Assembly (NCBI GenBank): GCA_036881865.1
Contig: JBAJNM010000008.1
Location: forward strand, 1 to 61,759
Direction: 5' to 3'
Source: Parvularculales bacterium
GTDB taxonomy: Bacteria > Pseudomonadota > Alphaproteobacteria > JAPOUT01 > JBAJNM01
Length of the DNA: 61,759 nt
In this document: piece after piece, positions 1 to 7,061 of the stretch
How the letters are laid out: each line of letters begins with the position of its first letter
Position numbering within the stretch: the first letter of the stretch is position 1
Translations under genes and position numbers: made by a program
The notes under the pieces: generated by a model
The model's database searches: none
What the model was told of the DNA's origin: nothing
What the model saw: the letters and a program-made list of their open reading frames with translations, nothing else

Positions 1-197
1 TCCTTCTGTAGACGCTTCAGCTCGCGCAACTGGTCCGTCCCCATCCCGCCATACTGCTTCCGCCAGCGATAGTATGTCTGTTCCGTGACCCCGACCTGGC
101 GGATTGCGTCAACACGACCTCTCCCCTGGCCGACCAGAACCTCAATCTGGCGTAGTTTGCTAACGATCTCTTCGGGTTTGTGCCATCTCTTTCCCAT
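1..197 (-). CDS. IS3-family transposase OrfA, N-terminal part (runs off the window)
   Basis: This reverse-strand frame starts with ATG at 197 and codes for about 65 residues before the window edge. The protein begins MGKRWHKPEEIVSKLRQ and contains GVTEQTYYRWRKQYGG, the helix-turn-helix signature of IS3-family OrfA proteins. It continues into a leucine- and lysine-containing stretch that would start the usual leucine zipper. GAGGAG lies just upstream of the ATG (about 6 bases) as a ribosome site. OrfA normally binds the IS ends and is fused to the catalytic OrfB by a -1 frameshift; OrfB would lie outside the window. It is divergent from the island ORF at 285. Confidence 0.85.
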   Translation of the reverse strand, partial: MGKRWHKPEEIVSKLRQIEVLVGQGRGRVDAIRQVGVTEQTYYRWRKQYGGMGTDQLRELKRLQK

Positions 198-246
198 ACT
201 GGTACTCCTCCTGTTTCATATATTTACTAACATTCAGGGTGGACCA
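1..246. mobile_element. End of an IS3-family insertion sequence (partial)
   Basis: The left edge of the window lies inside an insertion sequence. Its OrfA reading frame points left, so the terminal inverted repeat should lie upstream of that gene. The sequence TTCAGGGTGGACCA ends at 246; read inward on the reverse strand it starts TGGTCCACCCTGAA, and the terminal TG/CA is typical of IS3 elements. The exact end is inferred. The other end and the target duplication are outside the window, so the group within the family cannot be fixed. Confidence 0.7.
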
Positions 247-284
247 GTTAATAGGGGGAAGGTCAGAATGTAACGGAATTTCCT

Positions 285-1589
285 ATGAAAGAAGAACCGC
301 CGCATGATCAAGAATTATGTGAGATGTTGATCAACGCTGATAGGCAAGGGAAATTGATAACTCAGTTATGTAATTTTGATCGCCGTGGCGTGTCCAGCAT
401 CACTGAAATAATATCTAATCTAAATAATGATGGGAAAATCGCGTTACTTGCAACAAGGAATTTGGATGCCATAAAAAATCTTAGACATGATGATTTTTGG
501 TCAATTCAAAATTCTCTGTCCGAGATCATTCCAACATTAAAATGCGAGACAACAGCACTTCTCCATTTTGTGAGGACTATGGTCGAAAAGGCAGGAAACG
601 ACCTAGCGGCATATTCGCCTGTATCATCGCTCACAAAATGGTGTAGCCATAACTCTGCACAGGCGTATGAAATCATAGAAGGCTCAAGGCAGTCGGACGA
701 ACTGTGTCTGCAATATTGTGTTTGCGCATTAGAGGGATTGGGAAATTTTAAACTAATCAGAGAATTTGCCAGCAATGATGATACGGCTTTATCAATAATT
801 GGAATAAGAGCCATGGGGCTATTGGGTAATGAATTACCAGTGATATCAGCCAAAGAATCTATAAAAAAATGTCTTGAAACGTTGAATAATTTAGATAACG
901 GCGAAGCCAGACTCACATCTATAGAAAGCGCATTCCGAATTTGGAATGAGAATAAGAAGATAGGCCATTACTTACAAACCCCATTTATCAAAGCGGTCAC
1001 CGCCTCTAACGTCGATGAGGAACGACAAATGCTGGTATATTGCCTGTATCGTTATGTTGGTGGGCTCACAGAAAAGTCCATAGAGTCAATTCTTAAACAT
1101 GCAACTAACAATTCAGAAAATTCTGAGGCGTTACTACGGATGCTAGATCAGGCGTTAGGTGGTTTTGATGAGCGCTGGAATTTTGAGCAGGTTGTAGACG
1201 TTTTTAACTCTCATATGCCACATGTATCAGATAACTTTGATATACGCGACTTATCCTATTTCTTCGATATGGTTTGGAACGCTCCAAGTAATACATCCTA
1301 TGTGTTTTCATCCTGGCTTTATCTCGGAGATATACAACAATGTACAAAATTAGCATATGCGATTGATGAAAAAGGTGGTAACGACGTCACCTTATCATTT
1401 CTTAAACAACATGTCCCAGAATATGCCAATGATCAAATATTCATAGCGAAAAAATGCATTGGATTTCTTTGGAAGAATGAAGTTACAGCTGCTTCAATAC
1501 TACTATCCCTATATAAATACAGCTCAAAGGAAGCGCAAACAGTTATTGAGGAATTATTATTTGATCCATTGTTAGTAAGCTATAATTAA
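285..1589 (+). CDS. Hypothetical alpha-helical (HEAT-like) protein, first part of an interrupted gene
   Basis: This ORF codes for 434 residues with no family I recognise. The sequence is almost entirely predicted helix: runs such as LCLQYCVCALEGLGNFKLI and SIIGIRAMGLLGNEL have the spacing of HEAT-like solenoid repeats. There is no signal peptide or membrane segment. Base composition is clearly more A+T rich than the core genes from 3954 on. An in-frame TAG at 252 lies only 6 bases inside from the IS end, so the 5' end may have been trimmed by the insertion. No good ribosome site precedes ATG 285. The frame ends at TAA 1587-1589 but stays open after it in the same phase (codons for ELRDY, then ATG 1605), so it was probably one gene with the next ORF. 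The ending DPLLVSYN looks like the inside of a domain. Confidence 0.6.
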   Translation: MKEEPPHDQELCEMLINADRQGKLITQLCNFDRRGVSSITEIISNLNNDGKIALLATRNLDAIKNLRHDDFWSIQNSLSEIIPTLKCETTALLHFVRTMVEKAGNDLAAYSPVSSLTKWCSHNSAQAYEIIEGSRQSDELCLQYCVCALEGLGNFKLIREFASNDDTALSIIGIRAMGLLGNELPVISAKESIKKCLETLNNLDNGEARLTSIESAFRIWNENKKIGHYLQTPFIKAVTASNVDEERQMLVYCLYRYVGGLTEKSIESILKHATNNSENSEALLRMLDQALGGFDERWNFEQVVDVFNSHMPHVSDNFDIRDLSYFFDMVWNAPSNTSYVFSSWLYLGDIQQCTKLAYAIDEKGGNDVTLSFLKQHVPEYANDQIFIAKKCIGFLWKNEVTAASILLSLYKYSSKEAQTVIEELLFDPLLVSYN

Positions 1590-1604
1590 GAACTACGCGA
1601 CTAT

Positions 1605-2021
1605 ATGGAAACTCAAAGAACCAGTCGACCTAAACATGTTGGTGCCCTTGTTGGGCGAGTTTTGAATCGACAAGATGATTATCTTAAGGGAATAAGACCG
1701 TCCGACGATCTTGTAGAGTTTTATCCATCTACAGAACAACGACGTGCAGCTGCCCTCAAAGATCAAGAACGAAATAGAGAAATTCAAAAGATGGCTCGTG
1801 AGCAATCTATGTTTGCTGTTATTGCATCAACTGAGACTTTGCTTTATGGGCGTATGGCATTTACGACCGTACACCGCGAGGATGGCAAAACTTCTTCAAG
1901 GGTAGCACCATTACGTGAAATATCCGTCACCACTGAATTACCACGACTGATGGTAGTTGAACCCGCAAGATTCCAGCAGATGATTTCATCGTTTAGAGTT
2001 GAAAAAAGAGTCCCACAATGA
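1605..2021 (+). CDS. Hypothetical protein, probable C-terminal part of the gene at 285
   Basis: This ORF codes for 138 residues and is not recognised. It is in the same reading phase as the ORF ending at 1589, separated only by TAA and five sense codons. I infer that the two were a single protein of about 578 residues. The segment has a charged helix around residues 44-67 (STEQRRAAALKDQERNREIQ) and then an alpha/beta part ending MVVEPARFQQMISSFRVEKR. No Shine-Dalgarno sequence precedes ATG 1605, which fits an internal methionine better than a true start. Its stop overlaps the start of the next gene as ATGA (2018-2021), so the two are translationally coupled. Confidence 0.55.
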   Translation: METQRTSRPKHVGALVGRVLNRQDDYLKGIRPSDDLVEFYPSTEQRRAAALKDQERNREIQKMAREQSMFAVIASTETLLYGRMAFTTVHREDGKTSSRVAPLREISVTTELPRLMVVEPARFQQMISSFRVEKRVPQ

Positions 2022-3730
2022 AAATAATATTGAAAGAATATCTGGCTTCGCTAAGAGAGCGTGGTGATCTTGATCATGCTGTTCTACCTAATCTGCTGTC
2101 TGAACTTGGCCTAACGGTTTTGAATACACCAATGATTGGTACACGCCAGAACGGTGTAGACATAGCGGCAGTAGGAAAAATAAGAGGGGAGGATGATAAG
2201 AAATGTCTATATCTATTTTGTATAAAAGCCGGAAATATATCAAGAAACGATTGGTCAGCTAGTCCGCAATCCGTTTATCAGGAATTAAATCAGATAAGGG
2301 ATGTTTATATACGCAGCAATGTCTCCAGTGAACACACAGATTTGCCAATAAAAATCTGTCTGTGTTGTGGTGGAGAGCTAGAAGAAACAATTCTCATGGA
2401 CTGGGCTGGATACACTGAAAACTACTCAAGTAATAAAATTAATTTTGAGTTATGGAACGGAGACAGATTAGCAGAATATATGATGAAAGTCTTTCTAGCA
2501 CGGGAATTATTGGAGGACGATTTGCGCAGCAATTTTCAAAAAGCCGTTGCGACTGTCACTGAACCCAGTACTTGCTACGCCTATGCCTTTAGGTTTTTGA
2601 AAGCGCTATTATCTCTAGAGTTTGATAACATCAAACAAAGGCTATTTAAACTCAGGCAGGCATATATCTGTATTCATACTATCAATGGCTGGGCAATTGA
2701 AGCTGGCAACTTAGAAAGCATTTACACAATTTCAGAGTTGGGCTTATTACTCAGTTGGGATGTCATACGAAAGGAAAAAATTCCTAATAGAAGAACTAAA
2801 CATTATAATGAGCTTGTAACTATTCAATTGCAGTTTATTCATCTCTATATTCAAATGTCTGAAAAATATTTCAGAAAAACCACTTACCCATATGCAGATA
2901 AACTACATGCTTTATCAGTGGCGGTAAAGTCACGCGAACCTGTTGATGTCAATTTGGCGATGTTTGAATTAGTTGGCAGGTTGGCTATACGCGGTATTTG
3001 GGCCAACCGTCTTGCAAAATTGATACAAGATGAAAATGAAGAAACCACAAAACATCTCACTGATTTAATTCAAAAATCTATTGATACAATCGTTGATGTA
3101 ATCAACAATAACCCAATTTTGAATAGCCCGTTAAAAGACGATCACATGATTGAAATGGCATTAATTATGATGCTTGCTCAACAAACCAATATGGTCGACA
3201 GGTTTTTGGGCTGGCTTCATAATGTCGGAATCCTTACTTCCGGGGCGCTACTTACGAACGGGCCATATCCTACATGTATTAGAGATTACGCTGACCTTTT
3301 ATCGCACCCAGTTGATGCGAGTGAGGATTATCGCAAGGAGGCATGCGCGGGCAGCATTCTTTATCCATTTTTGTTTCTCTGGTTACACAACATTAACAAA
3401 GAATCAGATATTGCTACATTTGTCTCTAGACTATCAGATAGTATTCCTGATTGTACACATCAAGCATGGTTGCCAGATGAGAAAACAGACGACCAGTTGT
3501 GGTCCGGTGGAACAAATCACGGTGTCTGTATAATAGGGCTGAATCCAAAAATAGGACGGGAGAAGATGTCTGAGGCGTTAAATAATGCCTACGACAAGTA
3601 TAATGCGATTAGTGAAATAAGCGCAATGAAACGCAACTTGTACCCGTTACTGTTAACCGCCTGCAGGCACTACAGAATGCCAGTACCTCCCACATTTTGG
3701 TTCAGTGGACCGCTTTCATTGTTCCGATAG
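2018..3730 (+). CDS. Hypothetical protein with PD-(D/E)XK nuclease-like N-terminal domain
   Basis: This protein has 570 residues. The first 80 or so look like a restriction-endonuclease fold: an N-terminal helix with Glu29 (LLSELGL), a GTRQNGVDIAAVG turn carrying Asp48, then a strand LYLFCIKAG with Lys70. Mrr-like and other PD-(D/E)XK nucleases have the same order, G-x-x-x-G-x-D followed by (E/Q)-x-K. Here the middle acidic or Gln position is Cys68, so activity is uncertain. The remaining 490 or so residues are helical and not recognised; they include a hydrophobic stretch ILYPFLFLWL near residue 445. It overlaps the upstream ORF by four bases (ATGA). Location beside an IS, low G+C and a nuclease-like domain suggest a mobile defence gene, but that role is inferred. 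Confidence 0.6.
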   Translation: MKIILKEYLASLRERGDLDHAVLPNLLSELGLTVLNTPMIGTRQNGVDIAAVGKIRGEDDKKCLYLFCIKAGNISRNDWSASPQSVYQELNQIRDVYIRSNVSSEHTDLPIKICLCCGGELEETILMDWAGYTENYSSNKINFELWNGDRLAEYMMKVFLARELLEDDLRSNFQKAVATVTEPSTCYAYAFRFLKALLSLEFDNIKQRLFKLRQAYICIHTINGWAIEAGNLESIYTISELGLLLSWDVIRKEKIPNRRTKHYNELVTIQLQFIHLYIQMSEKYFRKTTYPYADKLHALSVAVKSREPVDVNLAMFELVGRLAIRGIWANRLAKLIQDENEETTKHLTDLIQKSIDTIVDVINNNPILNSPLKDDHMIEMALIMMLAQQTNMVDRFLGWLHNVGILTSGALLTNGPYPTCIRDYADLLSHPVDASEDYRKEACAGSILYPFLFLWLHNINKESDIATFVSRLSDSIPDCTHQAWLPDEKTDDQLWSGGTNHGVCIIGLNPKIGREKMSEALNNAYDKYNAISEISAMKRNLYPLLLTACRHYRMPVPPTFWFSGPLSLFR

Positions 3731-3739
3731 CGATATTCG

Positions 3740-3760
3740 GGGAGAGCTGTATCCTCTCCC
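3740..3760 (+). terminator. Hairpin after the island operon
   Basis: GGGAGAG (3740-3746) and CTCTCCC (3754-3760) form a perfect 7-bp stem with a 7-base loop, starting 9 bases after the stop at 3730. No T-run follows, so this may only stabilise the transcript end. Confidence 0.4.
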
Positions 3761-3875
3761 GGCGTTCTCGTACACTTGACAAGTACGTCAATTAACTAAC
3801 TAACTGCGGAGTAGAAATTTATAAATGATTCTTTACATCATCCGTCCATAGCTGTCTGTGTTCATCATCAAAAAT

Positions 3876-3950
3876 GGCTCTCTATGGCGGAATCGAAGTA
3901 CCCACATGCGGATTTAAGGCAGATTGCAATCCGCCGGACTCAAACTCCAT
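3876..3950. other. Intergenic stretch with a hairpin and weak tRNA-Leu-like sequence
   Basis: The forward strand contains TGGCGGAATCG followed by GCGGATTTAAGG, which recalls the D-arm and anticodon arm of a tRNA-Leu, but no acceptor or T-arm pairs. Within it GCGGATT (3908-3914) and AATCCGC (3928-3934) form a 7-bp stem. It may be a tRNA remnant, an attachment-site scar at the island boundary, or chance. No gene is seen between 3731 and 3953. Confidence 0.2.
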
Positions 3951-3953
3951 TTA

Positions 3954-4436
3954 TCACTTAGTTTTTTTGCCTTTACCCTTGGAAAGAGGCACACCATAGA
4001 GTTCCAGACGATGGTCCATAAGGCGGTAGCCTAATTTGCGGGCAACCTCCTTTTGCAATTCCTCAATCGTGTCATCGCGAAACTCGACAACCTTACCCGA
4101 CTGCAAATCAATCAGATGGTCATGATGCTCGTCGGGTATGGCTTCATAACGCGACCTGCCATCGCGAAAATCATGGCGTTCCAGAATCCCCACCTCTTCA
4201 AACAGACGCACGGCCCGGTAAACGGTCGCCAGAGAAATCCGGCTATCCAAAACGCTCGCCCGCCGGTGCAGTTCTTCTACGTCAGGGTGATCGTCAGCCT
4301 CAGACAACACCTGCGCTACAATCCGGCGCTGGCCGGTCATGCGCAACCCTCTGGCAACGCACCGTTCTTCCAGAGACAGTTTGCCCGCTTTGTTCTTCTG
4401 GTTTTTTTCTTTTTCTGCTTTTACGTTTTTTACCAT
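3954..4436 (-). CDS. fur: Fur-family metal-responsive repressor (Fur/Mur type)
   Basis: This 160-residue protein is a winged-helix Fur-family regulator that binds DNA when loaded with iron or manganese. It has an N-terminal lysine-rich tail of about 20 residues, GLRMTGQRRIV at 30-40, the recognition helix ISLATVYRAVRLFEEVG at 67-83 and the dimerisation-domain metal site HHDHLIDL at 104-111. Glu118 and His142 are at the expected positions. The structural zinc CxxC pairs of gamma-proteobacterial Fur are missing, as is usual in alphaproteobacterial Fur/Mur, and the Irr HHH haem motif is absent. Its start overlaps the tsaB stop by 7 bases, so it is the last gene of the nfu-rutE-tsaB-fur operon. 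In many relatives miaB follows fur; here the A+T-rich island does. Iron versus manganese specificity cannot be told from sequence. Confidence 0.9.
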   Translation of the reverse strand: MVKNVKAEKEKNQKNKAGKLSLEERCVARGLRMTGQRRIVAQVLSEADDHPDVEELHRRASVLDSRISLATVYRAVRLFEEVGILERHDFRDGRSRYEAIPDEHHDHLIDLQSGKVVEFRDDTIEELQKEVARKLGYRLMDHRLELYGVPLSKGKGKKTK

Positions 4437-5212
4437 CCGCTCACCCTCTGCGGTAACCGCGCATCAGGAGGACGCAAATAAAGCGGCGACGCACTTTCTT
4501 CACTCTCCTCATTACCCGCAACGCGCCGTTGGAACAGATCATAATTGGATGCCATAACACGGGTATCGGGCACACCGGACGCTTCGGAAAGGGTAATATA
4601 TCCCTCCCGCAGCCACTCTGCCACCCTGTCCGGCACTCCATCCGCCGATATGATTCGCAGGCGCTCAACGCCCTCGCCTACCAAAACGGTGCCACGCTTA
4701 AGAAGATCCGTCACCTCCTGCGGGCTTGCCATGAAAGGAGCCTGCGCCCCACTTTCAACGCTCTTTTCAGAAGAGGGCTGGTACGGAAAAAGCTGAGCAT
4801 AAAGAGCGCCCCTCGGGGCATTCAACAGAACCATAATATGTTCTTCGTGAGCCCTTGGTTCGTAATCATAATCATGATCAACAGACCCATAATGAACCTT
4901 GTGGCCGACAAGGATGGCCTCAAACACGCTGACTCCCCTTACGGGTATATCGTGTGCCAGCGCCAACCCGCGCGCGGCGGCAAGGCCAACGCGCACTCCG
5001 GCAAATGTCCCCGGTCCGCGAGTGACGACGATGGATTCAAGATCGTCATAGGCCACCGCCGCCTCTGTCATGACATCCTGCACCATGGGAAGAAGCGCCT
5101 CGGCGTGACCGCGCCGCATCGGGGTGTTGCGGTAAATCAGGGAGCCGTTCTCTCCCTTGCACAGGGCTACGGAACACGCCCCTCCGCAACTTTCTAACGC
5201 CAGAATGTTCAT
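4430..5212 (-). CDS. tsaB: tRNA threonylcarbamoyladenosine biosynthesis protein TsaB
   Basis: This 260-residue cytoplasmic protein belongs to the ASKHA-fold TsaB family. TsaB is the partner of TsaD in making the t6A modification at position 37 of ANN-decoding tRNAs. The N-terminus MNILALESC and the motifs GHAEALLPMV (35-44) and GPGTFAGVRVG (66-76) are diagnostic. The C-terminal half is poorly conserved, as usual. It lies 36 bases after the nitroreductase gene and overlaps fur. Many relatives carry rimI between tsaB and fur; here there is none. Confidence 0.93.
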   Translation of the reverse strand: MNILALESCGGACSVALCKGENGSLIYRNTPMRRGHAEALLPMVQDVMTEAAVAYDDLESIVVTRGPGTFAGVRVGLAAARGLALAHDIPVRGVSVFEAILVGHKVHYGSVDHDYDYEPRAHEEHIMVLLNAPRGALYAQLFPYQPSSEKSVESGAQAPFMASPQEVTDLLKRGTVLVGEGVERLRIISADGVPDRVAEWLREGYITLSEASGVPDTRVMASNYDLFQRRVAGNEESEESASPLYLRPPDARLPQRVSGW

Positions 5213-5248
5213 GCTGTTACGTACAGGAAAATGCCAAACGAATTGGCG

Positions 5249-5842
5249 TCAAACGATCTGGCAAGCTTTTTCAAAATCAAGCCGGGGCGAACGGGGATGT
5301 ATCCCCTCGGGGTCGCCGTATCCTATATTGCACAGGAAGTTTGCCGTGAAGCGGCCATCGGGAAAATATGCCTTGTCCACCGCTGCGGAGTCAAAACCCG
5401 ACATGGGGCCGCAATCAAGACCCAAGGCGCGCGCCGCCAGTATGAAATATCCCCCCTGAATGGAACTGTTGCGAAAGGCCGTCTGTTCGGCAAAGTCTTC
5501 ATTGCCTGAAAACAGAGCATCCACACCCTCCATAGCGGGAAAGATATCAGGCAAGTGTTCATAAAAGCGCTTATCGTAAGCCACAATGACGGTTGCCGGA
5601 GCGGCCATGCTTTTTTCCTGATTGGTCTCCATCAGCATGGGGCGCAGGCGTTCTTTTTCCATTTTTGTCACGACAAAGACCAGCCGCGCCGGAGAGCAGT
5701 TGAAACTTGTCGGCGGCCACTTCATCAAATCATAAAGGGCGCGCATCGTTTTTTCAGTAATCCGGTCAGACGTCCATCCGTTATGGGTGTGCGCCCCGCT
5801 AAACAACTGTTCCCGCGCCGCTTCAGAAAGGGGTTCAGCCAT
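5249..5842 (-). CDS. RutE/HadB-type nitroreductase (putative malonic semialdehyde reductase)
   Basis: The 197-residue protein matches the RutE-like branch of the FMN nitroreductase family along its length: HNGW near residue 20, LMKWPPTSFNCSPAR near 39-53, FRNSS near 128, GLDCGPMSGFD near 145 and NIGYGDPEG near 172. RutE reduces malonic semialdehyde or similar aldehydes with NAD(P)H during pyrimidine breakdown, but no other rut genes are nearby. A general nitro or enone reductase role is therefore equally possible. Its ATG directly follows the nfu stop (TGAATG), so it is co-translated in the operon with nfu, tsaB and fur. Confidence 0.85.
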   Translation of the reverse strand: MAEPLSEAAREQLFSGAHTHNGWTSDRITEKTMRALYDLMKWPPTSFNCSPARLVFVVTKMEKERLRPMLMETNQEKSMAAPATVIVAYDKRFYEHLPDIFPAMEGVDALFSGNEDFAEQTAFRNSSIQGGYFILAARALGLDCGPMSGFDSAAVDKAYFPDGRFTANFLCNIGYGDPEGIHPRSPRLDFEKACQIV

Positions 5843-6403
5843 TCAGACGGCCCGTACTTCGGTTACTTCAGGGACGAAATGGCGCAACAGATTTTCAATG
5901 CCATGTTTCAGGGTCTCGGTCGCACTGGGACAGCCCGCACACGCGCCCTGCATGTGAAGATAGACGACGCCCTCCTCAAAGCCATGAAAGAGAACATCAC
6001 CGCCATCCTGAGCGACGGCGGGACGTATTCTGGTATCCAGTATTTCCTGAATGGCGGTGGCGGTTTCAGAATCGGCCCCGCCATGCTCGGCATGAGCACT
6101 GCGCGCTTCATCGTCCAGCAAAAGAGGCTGCCCGGCCGAGAAATGGTCAACAATCGCCATCAAGACGGCCGGCTTGAGTTGTTGCCAGTCATCCCCCGAC
6201 TCAGGCGCTTTCGTCACGGTGATGAAGTCGGCGCCAAAGAAAACACCGGTAACGCCATCAATGGCGAATAATCTTTCGGCCAAAGGGGAACGGCGGGCCG
6301 CTTCTGGATCAGGGAAATCCGCCGCGCCGGAGCCCAGGACTTCACAGCCCGGCAAGAACTTCAATGTCGCCGGATTAGGCGTGGATTCGGTCTGCACAAA
6401 CAT
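5843..6403 (-). CDS. NifU-like iron-sulfur cluster carrier (Nfu family)
   Basis: This 186-residue protein has the two-domain layout of Nfu scaffold/carrier proteins. The N-terminal Nfu_N domain begins MFVQTESTPNPATLKFLPG. The C-terminal NifU domain carries AQDGGDV near 131 and the cluster-binding CAGC at 155-158. Nfu proteins receive Fe-S clusters from the assembly scaffold and pass them to client enzymes in the cytoplasm. It is the first gene of a four-gene operon ending in fur, which links cluster supply and iron regulation. The start is fixed by the conserved N-terminus; GGGAG lies 8 bases upstream. An overlapping ATG at 6410 is out of frame. Confidence 0.92.
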   Translation of the reverse strand: MFVQTESTPNPATLKFLPGCEVLGSGAADFPDPEAARRSPLAERLFAIDGVTGVFFGADFITVTKAPESGDDWQQLKPAVLMAIVDHFSAGQPLLLDDEARSAHAEHGGADSETATAIQEILDTRIRPAVAQDGGDVLFHGFEEGVVYLHMQGACAGCPSATETLKHGIENLLRHFVPEVTEVRAV

Positions 6404-6729
6404 GGGGCATACTCCCTAACGGGTTAAAACATAAGGCTCTTGAATGGCATTCACGGATGGCATCATCGTACCTGATTGGCCGAATTTCTTCAACGGGATA
6501 TTTGTGCGGGGTGATGGAGCACCTTCGATGATGGCGGATATCTAACAAATTTGTGACCTGTAATTGATGTGGTCACACCATGATTATGGGATAATGTAAT
6601 AATCACAGATGTGCCGGGTCTATGGCATCCGGCACTAATCCAGAAGGAGGCCGGATCACCGCAGGCGCGCCTGTGGCATGGTCAGAAGCCAGCCTGTCTT
6701 CTATAGAAGTAAACAAATGGAGAAAGAAC
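6404..6729. promoter_or_regulatory. Divergent intergenic region with inverted repeats
   Basis: This gap holds the promoter region of the nfu operon (leftward) and of the small secreted protein at 6730 (rightward). TGTGACC (6552-6558) and GGTCACA (6571-6577) form a perfect 7-bp inverted repeat with a 12-base spacer, a possible operator. It is too widely spaced for a CRP/FNR site. A GATAAT -10-like box lies near 6590. GTGCCGG (6611-6617) and CCGGCAC (6629-6635) form a strong hairpin in the likely leader of the 6730 gene. CAGGCGCGCCTG near 6663-6672 is palindromic. Confidence 0.4.
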
Positions 6730-6978
6730 ATGAAAACCTTAACAGCTATTGCTTTTGCGCTTACGATGGCTTTTGCTTTCGGAAGCCCCGCTCATGCCAA
6801 TGATAATTTCTGGTGCAACGTCGAATATAACTGGACCGGAGGTGGAGATTGTGCACCCGGCAGCCAACTGCTTGGAGAGCTGAGCCTGATCACCCCTGCT
6901 CATGCCGGTGACCAGCTACCATCATGGGACTGTTTTGTTGACGGCTGGTCTGACCCTGACCCCGCCAGTTGCCGGTAA
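6730..6978 (+). CDS. Small secreted protein with two Trp/Cys modules and a second AHA motif
   Basis: The 82-residue product is not a family I know. I start it at ATG 6730 because GGAGAAAG lies just upstream and the protein then begins with a clear signal peptide, MKTLTAIAFALTMAFAFG, ending in SPAHA. An open frame back to 6622 exists but would bury that signal. After cleavage, module 1 is rich in Trp and Cys (FWCNVEYNWTGGGDC). The sequence ELSLITPAHAG follows, then module 2 (SWDCFVDGWSDPDPASC). Each module has two Cys and two Trp, which suggests an old internal duplication. The same arrangement, with GVITPAHA in the middle, occurs in the protein at 12401-12736. Its role is unknown. A terminator follows at 7029. 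Confidence 0.65.
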   Translation: MKTLTAIAFALTMAFAFGSPAHANDNFWCNVEYNWTGGGDCAPGSQLLGELSLITPAHAGDQLPSWDCFVDGWSDPDPASCR

Positions 6979-7028
6979 AGCAGAATTGGAGGTTAAACGG
7001 CCTCTCATTCAAGAGAGTTAACACCACT

Positions 7029-7061
7029 AACGGCGGGCCGGATTTTCCGGTCTGCCGTTTT
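7029..7061 (+). terminator. Rho-independent terminator, likely bidirectional
   Basis: AACGGC (7029-7034) and GCCGTT (7054-7059) pair outside an inner GGCCGGA/TCCGGTC stem with an ATTT-type loop, followed by TTTTAGTTT on the forward strand. It lies between the small secreted protein and the convergent acyl-CoA dehydrogenase, whose stop it overlaps, and can serve both. Confidence 0.75.

Noticed and set aside
506-916. Reverse-strand ORF of 136 residues in the island
   Set aside because: It lies wholly inside the longer forward ORF, with no ribosome site and no recognisable family.
4529-5197. Forward ORF of 222 residues opposite tsaB
   Set aside because: TsaB motifs are unambiguous on the reverse strand; the forward frame has no family features.
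6552-6577. TGTGA/TCACA as a CRP site
   Set aside because: The half-sites are separated by 16 bases, whereas CRP/FNR-type sites need about 6.
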